From contig NZ_JAOASO010000151.1 of NCBI RefSeq assembly GCF_030158645.1, positions 42,582 through 106,581 of the forward strand: 64,000 nucleotides of DNA, written 5' to 3'. The DNA is from Hydrogenophaga sp. (GTDB taxonomy: Bacteria > Pseudomonadota > Gammaproteobacteria > Burkholderiales > Burkholderiaceae_C). This document shows positions 35,305 through 43,704 of this stretch, one piece after another; position 1 is the first letter of the stretch; the number at the start of each line of letters is the position of its first letter. The notes below the pieces were generated by a model. The model saw nothing but the letters and a program-made list of their open reading frames with translations. It was not told the DNA's origin and searched no databases. Position numbers and translations under genes: made by a program.

Positions 35305-36582
35305 TCAGGCCACAAGACGCATCCACGCCCACACCACGGTCAGCGTGGCCAGCGTCACCGGGATGCCGGTGAGGGCGTGGCGCTTCCAGTCGATGACGAT
35401 GCCTTGCTGACGCGCCAGATCGGCCACGATCAGGTTGGCGATCGAACCCACCAGCAGCAGGTTGCCCGCGAAGGTGGTCACCAGGGCCAGCATCACACCG
35501 GCCTGCTCACCACTTCCTCCCAGGTGCGGCAACAGCAGCATCACAGCCGGCACGTTGGACACCAGGTTGGAGAGCACCGCGCTGGCCACCAGCAGCGGCC
35601 CGGGGTCGCTGAGCACCACGCCCTGCACACCCAGCCAGGCCACCGCCTGCGCCGCCAGGCCGGTGGATTCGAACGCGTGGTTCACCACGAACAGGCCCAT
35701 GAACAGGATCAGCAGTGGCCAGTCCACCAGGCCCATGACATGCGCGCTGTGCAGGCGCCGGCTCAGCAGCAGCACCCCGGCCCCCACCAGCGCGGCCACG
35801 TCGCGTGGCCAGTCGGTGAAGAGAAAGACCAGCATGAGCGCGCCCGCGACCACCAGGCCCTTGGCGGTCTGCCAGAGGTCGAACGCGGGCTCCTCGCCTG
35901 CTCCGGCGCCCTCGGGCAGAGGCCGGGGGCGAGGGCCCCTCGCATTCGCACCCCCCATCGCTCCCGGGCCGAACGCCAGCCACCCCCACAACAACAACAG
36001 CCCGATCACCACCGGCGGCAGCGCCTGCCGCACGTAGCCTGTAAACGGCAGCTGCAGCACCGAGCCGATCAACATGTTCTGGGGGTTGCCGATCAGTGTG
36101 GCGGCCGACCCGATGTTGGCTGCGCAGGCCAGGCCGATCAGAAACGGCAGCGGGTTGAGGCCGCGCTGCAGACACAGGCGCGCGACCACCGGCGTCATGG
36201 CCAGACACACGATGTCGTTGGAAAACACCGCCGACAAGGCGCCCGCCACGCCGATCAGCGCGGCCAGCAGGCCGTTGCGCGACAGCGGCATGGCACCGAC
36301 TCGACGCGTCACCGCGCCATAAAAGCCGCCCAGCCGCATCTGCGCGGACACCACCATGAAGGCGAACAGCAACACCATGGTCGGCAGGTCGATGGCGCGT
36401 GCGGCGTCTTCCACCGGCAGGCCGGCCAGCGCGATCACGGCGATCGCGCCGAGCAGCGCCACGCCGGAACGGTCCAGTTTCAGACGCGGCAGACCGCCGA
36501 GGAACATGCCCAGGTAGACGGTGGCGAAGACGGCCACGATGCCCCAGTCGGTGGCGGTGTGTTGGAGAACGGTGGTGGACAT
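35305..36582 (-). CDS. ArsB/NhaD-superfamily anion permease
   Basis: This 425-aa membrane protein has about 10-11 hydrophobic segments. Conserved features include AVFSNDIVCLAMTPVVARLC, CAANIGSAATLIGNPQNML and SNLVSNVPAVMLLLPHL, typical of the ion-transporter superfamily that holds SLC13, ArsB and CitM. The cytoplasmic loop between the halves carries an unusual Pro/Gly/Arg-rich insert (GANARGPRPRPLPEGAGAG) encoded by a GC-rich palindrome. The substrate is unknown; arsenite, citrate or Na+ have all been described for relatives. Confidence 0.83.
   Translation of the reverse strand: MSTTVLQHTATDWGIVAVFATVYLGMFLGGLPRLKLDRSGVALLGAIAVIALAGLPVEDAARAIDLPTMVLLFAFMVVSAQMRLGGFYGAVTRRVGAMPLSRNGLLAALIGVAGALSAVFSNDIVCLAMTPVVARLCLQRGLNPLPFLIGLACAANIGSAATLIGNPQNMLIGSVLQLPFTGYVRQALPPVVIGLLLLWGWLAFGPGAMGGANARGPRPRPLPEGAGAGEEPAFDLWQTAKGLVVAGALMLVFLFTDWPRDVAALVGAGVLLLSRRLHSAHVMGLVDWPLLILFMGLFVVNHAFESTGLAAQAVAWLGVQGVVLSDPGPLLVASAVLSNLVSNVPAVMLLLPHLGGSGEQAGVMLALVTTFAGNLLLVGSIANLIVADLARQQGIVIDWKRHALTGIPVTLATLTVVWAWMRLVA
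35908..35936. repeat. GC-rich palindrome inside the permease loop
   Basis: GCCCTCG (35908-35914) and CGAGGGC (35930-35936) are perfect arms around a 15-base spacer. It codes for the hydrophilic PRPLPEGAG insert of the permease. It looks like a repeat element that became part of the reading frame. Confidence 0.4.
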
Positions 36583-36621
36583 GGGCAGCGGGGATGGGCG
36601 CAGCGGATCGTAGCCGGTGGC

Positions 36622-36648
36622 AAAAAGAAAAGCCGCCCGGGGGCGGCT
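36622..36648 (-). terminator. Rho-independent terminator of the metallo-hydrolase gene
   Basis: On the minus strand AGCCGCCC-CC-GGGCGGCT is followed by a T-run with one C (positions 36630 down to 36622). The stem has 7-8 perfect GC-rich pairs. It lies 23 bp beyond the stop of the gene that begins at 37651 and before the permease start. Confidence 0.8.
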
Positions 36649-36670
36649 GGCTCTGCGGTCGGCCCAGGCC

Positions 36671-37651
36671 TCAAGCCTGCAGCGCGTTCCACATCTCCTG
36701 GTCGCGCTCGGCCGTCCAGATGCGCGGGTTCTTGATGCCCTGGGCTTCGTCATAGGCACGGCTCACGTCGAACGGGAGACAGTGCTCATAGATGAACACG
36801 TGGCCGAACACCGGGTCCATGCTTTTGCGGGTGTGGGCCATGGCGGCCTTGAGGTCCATGCCGGCGGCGGCGGCTTCCTTGCCAGCCTGGAACAGCGTGG
36901 TGACCCAGCGCTTCGTGTAGTCCAGCGCCTTGTTCACGTCGTCCTTGCCCTTCATGGCTTCGCCGCGGCCGGGCACGATGGCTTCGGCGCCCAAGGCGCG
37001 CAGGGCTTCGAGCGTGGCGGGCCACTCTTCCAGTTGCGCGTCACCGGTGTACACGCCGGCTTCGTATTCCACCAGGTCGCCGCTGAACAGCACCTTTTCT
37101 TCTTCCACCCAGGCAATCGTGTCGCCACGCGTGTGACCCGGGCCCGGGTGCCAGATGCTGACCTTCACGCCGCCCAGATCCACCTCCAGGCTGCCCTGGC
37201 GGCCGGGCTTGCCGTCACCGATCACGAGCGTCGGCCAGGTCAGGCCGGGCACGCTGTCGGCGCCGCGGAACAGGCGCGGAAAGCGCTCCATCTCGCTCTG
37301 CATGTCCTGCGCTCCGCGTTCCACGATGAGCTCGTAGGTACCGCGGCTGGCGATCACTTCGGTGGCGCCCTCGGCCACGTAAGCGCTGGCACCCAGCACA
37401 CGCACCGCGTGGTAGTGGGTCAGCAGCACGTACTTGATCGGCTTGTCGGAAACGGTGCGAATGTGCTGGATCAGGTCGCGCGCCATGGCCGGGGTGGCGG
37501 TGGCGTCGCTGACCATGATGAACTTCTCGCCGATGATCACACCCGAGTTCGGGTCGCCTTCGGCGGTGTAGGCCCAGCAATGCGGGCCGAGCTGCTCGAA
37601 CGTGGTTTTCTTGTCGTCCAGGTCGGCCTGGGAGGCGAATGCTTTGCTCAT
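36671..37651 (-). CDS. metallo-beta-lactamase-fold hydrolase with a half metal site
   Basis: This 326-aa MBL-fold protein keeps the first metal site: H79 and H81 in THYHAVR, H173 in GPGHTRGD and the bridging D192 in FSGDLV. The residues that bind the second metal in most relatives are all changed: HxHxDH reads H79-Y-H81-A-V83-R84, and the final VPGHG reads VPGRG (R229). This suggests a mono-metal enzyme. It is cytoplasmic (no signal peptide). A TetR gene lies just upstream with a palindrome between them. GGAG precedes the ATG. The substrate is unknown. Confidence 0.85.
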   Translation of the reverse strand: MSKAFASQADLDDKKTTFEQLGPHCWAYTAEGDPNSGVIIGEKFIMVSDATATPAMARDLIQHIRTVSDKPIKYVLLTHYHAVRVLGASAYVAEGATEVIASRGTYELIVERGAQDMQSEMERFPRLFRGADSVPGLTWPTLVIGDGKPGRQGSLEVDLGGVKVSIWHPGPGHTRGDTIAWVEEEKVLFSGDLVEYEAGVYTGDAQLEEWPATLEALRALGAEAIVPGRGEAMKGKDDVNKALDYTKRWVTTLFQAGKEAAAAGMDLKAAMAHTRKSMDPVFGHVFIYEHCLPFDVSRAYDEAQGIKNPRIWTAERDQEMWNALQA

Positions 37652-37687
37652 GGCGGTCTCCGTGTGGGGAAGTTGCGAATTTTACCT

Positions 37688-37702
37688 AAACGAAATTCGT
37701 TT
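37688..37702. promoter_or_regulatory. TetR-type operator
   Basis: AAACGAA-A-TTCGTTT is a perfect inverted repeat with 7-bp arms, 37 bp upstream of the metallo-hydrolase start. A wider pair ACCTA/TAGGT (37684-37688 and 37707-37711) surrounds it. The TetR gene ends 19 bp further upstream, so this is its probable site. Confidence 0.6.
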
Positions 37703-37720
37703 CGCATAGGTGAATGGCTT

Positions 37721-38332
37721 TCAGCCTTGCGCCGGGCCTGCCAGGCCGCGCTCCATCATCGTGACCACCTCGTCGGCAAAGGCGCTGTAGCTCATCGGGC
37801 CACCCGGACGCAGCCAGGTGAAGGTCCAGTTGATCATGCCGAACAGCATCATGGTCAGCGCGGTCTGGTTGGCCGGTGTCACCCGCTCCGGATACGCACG
37901 TTTGAGGAAACGGGTGAAGGCTGCGACCACGTCGCGCTGGCGGTTGAGGATGAGTTCGCGCTGCAGCTCGCCGAGGAACTTGGTGTCGGACACCAGCGCC
38001 ACGTGGCGCGTGGCCGAGGTTTCGTACTCGGCCAGAAAGGCGCGCACCAGCTCGCTCAGGGCGTCGCGTTCGCTCAGGTTCTTGCGCTGGGCACGCGCCT
38101 CCGATTCGCCGATCAGCGCGAGCAGGCGCTGGGTGTAGCGGTCGAGCAGGTCGAACAGGATCGCCTCTTTGCTCTCGTAATAGTGGTAGAGCCGCGCCTT
38201 GCTGGTGCCGCAGGCCGCGGCGATGTCGTTCATGCTGGCGGCGGGGAAGCTCTGCCGCGCAAAACAGTGGGCTGCGACGTCAAGGATCTCGTCGCGTTTG
38301 AGGTCGTGGGAAGCGGACTTGGGTCTGGCCAT
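37721..38332 (-). CDS. TetR/AcrR family regulator
   Basis: The protein (203 aa) has an N-terminal TetR helix-turn-helix (RDEILDVAAHCFARQSFPAASMNDIAAACGTSKARLYHYYESKEAIL, here given by region 15-60) and a C-terminal helical ligand domain of the TetR_C_33-like type, with WTFTWLRPGG near the end. Proteins of this style regulate acyl-CoA or fatty-acid genes in betaproteobacteria. It is cotranscribed in direction with the metallo-hydrolase gene; the palindrome between them is the likely target. The ATG at 38332 is the natural family start. Confidence 0.92.
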   Translation of the reverse strand: MARPKSASHDLKRDEILDVAAHCFARQSFPAASMNDIAAACGTSKARLYHYYESKEAILFDLLDRYTQRLLALIGESEARAQRKNLSERDALSELVRAFLAEYETSATRHVALVSDTKFLGELQRELILNRQRDVVAAFTRFLKRAYPERVTPANQTALTMMLFGMINWTFTWLRPGGPMSYSAFADEVVTMMERGLAGPAQG

Positions 38333-38369
38333 CGGCGCATTCTGCCGGACGGGACTTCCAGGATGGCGT

Positions 38370-38819
38370 TCACGATGCCGCGGACACGCTGTAGCCGAAC
38401 AACCCACGCACCAGGCGCACAAGCGCGAGACCGGCCTGACCCAGCGCAACCCCGAGTTCGCGCGACGGTGTCACCACCTCGCGGCCAAACCGCTCGGCCT
38501 GCTCCCGGGAGCGGGCCTCGGGCTCGGCGCACCAGTCAAAGCGCAACGGTGCGGCATCGGACTGCCACGGCTCCATGACCACGCGCGCACCGGCCGGCAC
38601 CACCAGGCTTTCACCGGCGCCCAGCACCAGATCACCCGACTCGTTGCCCGCACCGTCGTGCACCTGGCCCAGCGTCACCCAGGCGCGGCCCTGGATGATG
38701 TGCAAGCGGCTGCGCGCCCGGGGGCGCAGACTCATCGCGCAGCGCGCATCCAGCAGCCAGCCGCGCGCGGGCATGCCGCTGTGCTGAACGGAAGCAGTGT
38801 GTGCAGAGAGGGTGTTCAT
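38370..38819 (-). CDS. DUF2917 protein
   Basis: The protein (149 aa) has a cupin-like DUF2917 core: LHIIQGRAWVTLGQVHD, SGDLVLGAGESLVVPAGARVVMEPW. No metal ligands are obvious. The family is almost limited to Burkholderiales and typically stands beside a GcvA-like LysR gene, as here. AGGAG lies 8 bases before the ATG at 38819. Function is unknown. Confidence 0.82.
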   Translation of the reverse strand: MNTLSAHTASVQHSGMPARGWLLDARCAMSLRPRARSRLHIIQGRAWVTLGQVHDGAGNESGDLVLGAGESLVVPAGARVVMEPWQSDAAPLRFDWCAEPEARSREQAERFGREVVTPSRELGVALGQAGLALVRLVRGLFGYSVSAAS

Positions 38820-38908
38820 GGCGGGACTCCTGAGAAGGGATGAAGCTCATCCTGGGGTCCAATGCTCGGTCTTCTGGCCACCGCAGTCCAATGAAAGCGC
38901 GCTAAGCT

Positions 38909-38931
38909 ATTGATTCGTTAACCGCATCAAT
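38909..38931. promoter_or_regulatory. LysR-type binding box
   Basis: ATTGAT-N11-ATCAAT is a perfect interrupted palindrome of the T-N11-A kind used by LysR regulators, with GTTAAC in its centre. It lies 16 bp before the LysR start and 89 bp from the DUF2917 start on the other strand. Two copies of GTCCAATG (near 38857 and 38886) lie between it and the DUF2917 gene. Confidence 0.6.
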
Positions 38932-38947
38932 GCTTCGGAGCACGTCC

Positions 38948-39979
38948 ATGCAGCTCACCAGCAGCCACCCCCGTACCCGGCCGATCGCCGCCGGCCACCT
39001 GCGCGCGTTCGAGGCCGTGGCACGCCACCTCAATTTCCGAGCAGCCGCCGAAGAACTTTCACTCACGCAGAGCGCCGTGAGCCGACAGATCCAGGCGCTG
39101 GAAGACGAGGTCGGCACCGCCCTGTTTCTGCGCCACACGCGTGCGGTGGAACTCACCAGCGCAGGCTCGCAGTTGCTGCGCGCGGCGGCCTCCGCGCTGG
39201 AACGCATTGATGCGAGCGTGCGCCAGATCCGCCAGAGCGCCGGGCGCAAGAGCGTGGCCATCACCACCTGGGCGTCGTTCGCCTCGATGTGGTTGATTCC
39301 GCGGCTGGAGGCCTTTCAGCGCGACCACCCCGACATCGACATCCGCATCGACGCCACCGACAACGCCGTGGATCTCGCCACCTCCGACGTGGACCTCGCG
39401 CTGCGCTACGCCGTGCCACAGGGCATCCCCGCCAGTGCACAGCGGCTGTTTGGCGAACAGCTCACACCCGTGGCCAGCCCCTGGCTGCTCAAGACGCACC
39501 CGATCAAGAGCATCGAGGACCTGTCGAAGTGCGCCCTGATCGAAGCCGGCGACGCGCACCGCACGCGCCACCTCGAATGGCTCACCTGGCAGCGCTGGCT
39601 CGACACCTTTGGTGCGCAGCCCGCTGCGGGCACGGGCAAACGCACACGTGCCAGTGCGCAACCCGCCAAACTCTCGCCGCAGCGCTGGATGTACTTCAAC
39701 TACGCCAACCAGATCGTGCAGGCGGCGCTCACCGGCCAGGGCGTGGCGCTCGCACGCCTGCCGCTGGTGGCCGAAAGCCTGGCCAGCGGCGCGCTGGTCG
39801 AACCACTGCCCCACACGCGGCTCGATTCGCCGCTGGTGTACTGGCTCATGGTGGCGCCGCGCAGCGCGCAGCGGCCCGAGGTCAAGGCGTTCTGCGACTG
39901 GCTGCTGCTGCAAGCCGCCGCCACGCGCGAGGCCATTGGCGATGTGCCCGACCCCGACACGCTTGATCAGATGGATTGA
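38948..39979 (+). CDS. LysR family regulator (GcvA-like)
   Basis: The protein (343 aa) has the winged helix AGHLRAFEAVARHLNFRAAAEELSLTQSAVSRQI and a periplasmic-binding-like effector domain with the GcvA style (VAITTWASFASMWLIPRL, DVDLALRYAVPQG). It has an extra segment near 235-250 (GTGKRTRASAQPAKL) and is longer than the usual 300 aa. It is divergent from a DUF2917 gene and has a T-N11-A box in the shared region. The ATG at 38948 is preferred to 38930. Confidence 0.93.
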   Translation: MQLTSSHPRTRPIAAGHLRAFEAVARHLNFRAAAEELSLTQSAVSRQIQALEDEVGTALFLRHTRAVELTSAGSQLLRAAASALERIDASVRQIRQSAGRKSVAITTWASFASMWLIPRLEAFQRDHPDIDIRIDATDNAVDLATSDVDLALRYAVPQGIPASAQRLFGEQLTPVASPWLLKTHPIKSIEDLSKCALIEAGDAHRTRHLEWLTWQRWLDTFGAQPAAGTGKRTRASAQPAKLSPQRWMYFNYANQIVQAALTGQGVALARLPLVAESLASGALVEPLPHTRLDSPLVYWLMVAPRSAQRPEVKAFCDWLLLQAAATREAIGDVPDPDTLDQMD

Positions 39980-39984
39980 GGCCG

Positions 39985-40902
39985 ATGTCGACCTCCCGCC
40001 ACCTGGCCGCCGGCAACCTGCGCAGCATCGTCTTCATGCTGGTCGCGGTGGGCTTCTTCGCGCTCATGGACGCGGTGCTCAAGACCTTGTCGGCCCGCTA
40101 CCCGGTGCTGCAGATCGCCGCGCTGCGCGGCATGACCGCCATGCCGCTGGTGCTGCTCTACATCGCGTGGCGCGGTGCCTGGCACACGGTCTTCAAGGTC
40201 CGCTGGCCGCTGCACCTGCTGCGCGGCGTGCTCGGCATCGCCATGCTCTCGCTGTTCACGCTGGGGGTGCGCGAACTGCCGCTGTCGGCCGCGTACACGC
40301 TGTTCTTCATCTCGCCGCTGCTCATCACCATGCTGTCGGTGCCGGTGCTCAAGGAACGCGTGCCCGCCGCGCACTGGTGGTTGATCGGCATCGGTTTCAT
40401 CGGCGTGCTGATCGCGCTGCGTCCCAGTGGAGACGACCTGCAGAGCGGCTTTGTCACCGTGGGCGGCCTGGCCACGCTGGGCGCGGCGCTGTGCTACGCG
40501 GTGACTGCCGTCGCTGGCCGCCTGGCCAGCCGCACCGACAGCAGCGAGAGCATGGTGCTGTCGATGATGGTGCTGATGTCGGTGGGCGCCGGCGCCCTGG
40601 CCTGGTCCGACTGGATGACCATTCAGCGCAGCGACGCCCCGCTGCTGCTGGCCCTGGCGATCACCGGATTCGGCGGCCAGCTCGCCATCACCGAAGCCTT
40701 CCGCCACGGCCAGGCCTCTGCCGTGGCCCCCTTCGAGTACAGCGCCTTGGCCTGGGGCCTGGGGCTGGACTGGCTGATCTGGCAGACCCTGCCGGCGTCA
40801 CATACCTGGTGGGGCGCGGCCATCATCGTGGGCAGCGGTCTCTACCTGGTGCGGCGCGAGAAACGCATCACCGAAGTGCACGCGAACGCCGAGCATCCCT
40901 GA
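39985..40902 (+). CDS. EamA/DMT family transporter
   Basis: This 305-aa protein has ten membrane helices in two EamA repeats (about 15-140 and 155-295), with the family signatures RGMTAMPLVL, LPLSAAYTLFFISPLLITML, FRHGQASAVAPFEYSALAW and GAAIIVGSGLYLVRRE. It exports small metabolites or amino acids; the substrate is not known. It starts 5 bp after the LysR stop, and a TTG at 39976 could also serve as start, so the two are probably cotranscribed. Confidence 0.92.
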   Translation: MSTSRHLAAGNLRSIVFMLVAVGFFALMDAVLKTLSARYPVLQIAALRGMTAMPLVLLYIAWRGAWHTVFKVRWPLHLLRGVLGIAMLSLFTLGVRELPLSAAYTLFFISPLLITMLSVPVLKERVPAAHWWLIGIGFIGVLIALRPSGDDLQSGFVTVGGLATLGAALCYAVTAVAGRLASRTDSSESMVLSMMVLMSVGAGALAWSDWMTIQRSDAPLLLALAITGFGGQLAITEAFRHGQASAVAPFEYSALAWGLGLDWLIWQTLPASHTWWGAAIIVGSGLYLVRREKRITEVHANAEHP

Positions 40903-40910
40903 GCAACGAT

Positions 40911-40987
40911 CCGCCGCCGGGCCGCCCCAAGGCGGATCAGCCCCCTCGGGGGGCAGCGGACCTCGCGAAGCGGGGAAGCGTGGGGGC
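40911..40987. repeat. REP-like intergenic palindromic element of Comamonadaceae
   Basis: The element lies between the EamA gene and the stop of the next minus-strand gene. It carries AAGGCGGATCAGCCCCCTCG, GGGGGGCAGCG and GCGAAGCGGGGAAGCGTGGGGG segments. I recognise this pattern as a recurrent intergenic repeat of Acidovorax/Hydrogenophaga-type genomes. It contains a small CCCCCTCGGGGGG hairpin and may work as a transcript end. Confidence 0.6.
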
Positions 40988-40988
40988 C

Positions 40989-41642
40989 TTACCTCTCGGG
41001 CCACATGACGCCGGTGTCGGAAAGGATGGCGTCCAGAGGAACGTCATGCGCTTCAGGCTTCAGGTGCGGCAAGTAGGCAAAGTCGTAACCCAGGCCCACC
41101 GTGAAGGGTTTGGGCTGCAGGCTGGCCAAGGTTCGGTCGTAAAAACCCCCGCCATAACCGAGCCGGAACCCGCCCGGGCCATAACCCACGCAGGGCACGA
41201 AGATCAGCGTGGGCACGACGATCTCGGTGTCCTTCGGTTTGGGAATACCGTAGGCGTCTTCCTCCATCGGGCAGCCCGGGTACCAGGTGTAGAAAGTCAA
41301 CGTCTTGTCGACCTTGTTGACCACCGGCAGGCCGATGCGGCGGTGCCTTTGAGCGCCTTGCGCGTCTTCTTCCAGGCCGGCTTCCTGCCAGCGAAACAGC
41401 GCCGGCAAGGGATCGAACTCGCCCTTGATGGGCCAGTAGGCGCCGATCACCGCGTCGGGGCGCTCGATCAGCCAGACCCGCATGACCCGCTGCAGCATGT
41501 CGTTGCGAAAACTGCGGTCGGCCAGGCCCAGGCGCTTTTCGACCAGGGCCTTGCGCCATTCGGTCTTCAGGGCCGCCGCCGTTGATCCTTCGGCCTGTTT
41601 CCGGTGGGGTGGAGGGGAACTCTGGCCGTCTTTGGTGTCCAT
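40989..41642 (-). CDS. 5-formyltetrahydrofolate cyclo-ligase
   Basis: The protein (217 aa) shows WRKALVEKRL at the start, IGAYWPIKGEFD in the middle and the family signature VPCVGYGPGGFRLGYGGGFYDRTL near the end. It converts 5-formyl-THF and ATP to 5,10-methenyl-THF. The ATG at 41642 is preferred to a TTG two codons upstream. The gene lies divergent from the lytic transglycosylase. Confidence 0.93.
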   Translation of the reverse strand: MDTKDGQSSPPPHRKQAEGSTAAALKTEWRKALVEKRLGLADRSFRNDMLQRVMRVWLIERPDAVIGAYWPIKGEFDPLPALFRWQEAGLEEDAQGAQRHRRIGLPVVNKVDKTLTFYTWYPGCPMEEDAYGIPKPKDTEIVVPTLIFVPCVGYGPGGFRLGYGGGFYDRTLASLQPKPFTVGLGYDFAYLPHLKPEAHDVPLDAILSDTGVMWPER

Positions 41643-41702
41643 AATCAACGCATGAAACAGGTTGGTGTGAAACAGGGATCAAGAGCGCAGAACACAGCGG
41701 AG

Positions 41703-43697
41703 ATGCGAGGCACGCACCGCTGGATCCTGCGGTTCATTATGGCCGTGCTGGTGTTGCCAGGGCTCGCGCATGCACAAAGCAGCGCCGGTGGCGATGCCAG
41801 CTTGCTGGAGATGCGGGACGCGTTCCGCCGCAACAACACCACCCAACTCGCCCGACTGCTGCCCGCCGCTCGCGGCCACGCACTGGAACCCTTGGCAATC
41901 TACTGGGACATGAAAGCCCGGCTCGAGAGCGCCAGCCCCGTCGACATCCGCGCGGCGCTGGACCGCATGGCCGGCACCTACTGGGAGGACCGGCTGCGCA
42001 ACGACTGGCTGCTGCTGCTGGGCCGTGCCCGCGACTGGCCGAACTTCTCCGCCGAGCTGCCGCGCTTTCGCATGAACGACGACCGGCAGGTGAGCTGTTA
42101 CGCCCTGATGATCGACGCCGCCAGCGGCCGCGTGGCGCCCGAACAGGCCGCCGAGCGCGTGCGCACGCTGTGGCATGCGCAGCGCGAGGCCGACGACGGT
42201 TGTGCCACCGCAGCGCAGTCCTTGCTGGGCAGTGGTCATCTCAAACGCGAAGCCGCCTGGCAACGCGCCCGCCTGGCCATGGACAGCAACCGCCCCCGCG
42301 TGGCCAGCCAGGCCGTGGGGCTGATCGATCCCGACTGGGCCGCCATGGTGGACACCGTGGCCAAGGACCCCGCCAAGTACCTGGATGAGAAGGTCACCGC
42401 CATCCGCCCACGCACCAAGGAGCTGGTCACCCTGGCCATCATCCGGCTGGCTTCCAGCGACCCCGCAGCGGCCGCCCTGGAGATGGACCGCACGCGCTGG
42501 AAGGCCCAGCTCACCACCGAAGAACGCAGCTGGATCTGGGGCGTGATCGGCAAACGCTCGGCGCAGAAGCTGGAGGCGCAGGCGCTGACCTACTTCGTCA
42601 ACGGCGAAGACCGCTACATGCACGACGACCACCTGGAGTGGAAAGCGCGCGCCGGCATGCGCGCGGGCGCCTGGGGCCATGTGCGCGACGCGATCGCCGC
42701 CATGACCGATGCCCATCAAAGGCAGCCCGACTGGGTCTACTGGAAAGCGCGCGCCCTGCAGGCGCTGAAGCTGCCCGACGCGGCCACCGCCAACGCACAG
42801 GCCCGTGCGCTGCTGGAATCCATCGCCTCCGAACGCGGTTTCTACGAACAGCTCGCGCTCGAAGACCTGGGTCGACCCATCGCCACACCACCCGCCCCGG
42901 CGCCACTGAGCACCGAAGAGGTCACGGCCGCGCAGCGCCACCCGGGCTTGCGCCGTGCGCTCATTGCCATGCGGCTGGGCTTGCGCGGCGAGGGCGTGCG
43001 CGAATGGAACTACACCACCAACCTGCACGACGCCGGCGGCATGGGTGAGCGCGAACTGCTGGCCGCCGCGGCACTGGCCTGCGAGGCCGAGCTGTGGGAC
43101 CGCTGCATCAACACCAGCCTGCGCACACCCGCTGCGCAAGACCATGCCCAGCGTTTCCCCACGCCCCACCGCTCGGCCGTGGTGAGCCGCTCGCGCGAGA
43201 TCGGCCTGGACCCGGCCTATGTGTACGGCCTGATCCGCCAGGAAAGCCGATTCGTCACCGACGCTCGCTCGGGTGTGGGCGCCTCGGGCCTGATGCAGGT
43301 GATGCCGGCCACCGCTCGCTGGACCGCCCGCAAGATCGGGTTGACCGATTTCCGCCCAGACCAGATCACCGAGCGCGACACCAACATCCTCATCGGCACC
43401 GCTTACCTCAAGCTCGCCCTCGACGATTTCGAGGGTTCACTGCCCATGGCCGCGGCCGCCTACAACGCCGGACCCGGGCGTCCACGCAACTGGCGCAACG
43501 GACCGGTGCTGCCCGGCGAGATCTGGGCCGAGAACATCCCGTTCGAAGAAACGCGCGACTATGTCAAAAAAGTGCTGGCCAACACCACCAGCTACGCCGC
43601 GTTGATCACGGGCCAGCCGCAATCCCTGCGTGCGCGCCTGGGCACCGTCGGCCCGCGTGCCGGCGGCGAGGCCACCATCAACCGCGATCTTCCCTGA
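41703..43697 (+). CDS. soluble lytic murein transglycosylase (Slt70-like)
   Basis: This 664-aa periplasmic protein has a signal peptide (about 1-24, ending LAHAQ), a long superhelical domain of alpha-helical repeats (about 30-480) and a C-terminal SLT domain with the catalytic Glu in GLIRQESRF, then SGLMQVMPATARWTA and AAYNAGPGRP. It cleaves peptidoglycan glycan chains with formation of 1,6-anhydromuramic ends. An upstream ATG at 41652 would lengthen the N-region; I take 41703 since it gives a normal signal peptide. Confidence 0.93.
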   Translation: MRGTHRWILRFIMAVLVLPGLAHAQSSAGGDASLLEMRDAFRRNNTTQLARLLPAARGHALEPLAIYWDMKARLESASPVDIRAALDRMAGTYWEDRLRNDWLLLLGRARDWPNFSAELPRFRMNDDRQVSCYALMIDAASGRVAPEQAAERVRTLWHAQREADDGCATAAQSLLGSGHLKREAAWQRARLAMDSNRPRVASQAVGLIDPDWAAMVDTVAKDPAKYLDEKVTAIRPRTKELVTLAIIRLASSDPAAAALEMDRTRWKAQLTTEERSWIWGVIGKRSAQKLEAQALTYFVNGEDRYMHDDHLEWKARAGMRAGAWGHVRDAIAAMTDAHQRQPDWVYWKARALQALKLPDAATANAQARALLESIASERGFYEQLALEDLGRPIATPPAPAPLSTEEVTAAQRHPGLRRALIAMRLGLRGEGVREWNYTTNLHDAGGMGERELLAAAALACEAELWDRCINTSLRTPAAQDHAQRFPTPHRSAVVSRSREIGLDPAYVYGLIRQESRFVTDARSGVGASGLMQVMPATARWTARKIGLTDFRPDQITERDTNILIGTAYLKLALDDFEGSLPMAAAAYNAGPGRPRNWRNGPVLPGEIWAENIPFEETRDYVKKVLANTTSYAALITGQPQSLRARLGTVGPRAGGEATINRDLP

Positions 43698-43704
43698 GCA
43701 CCCC

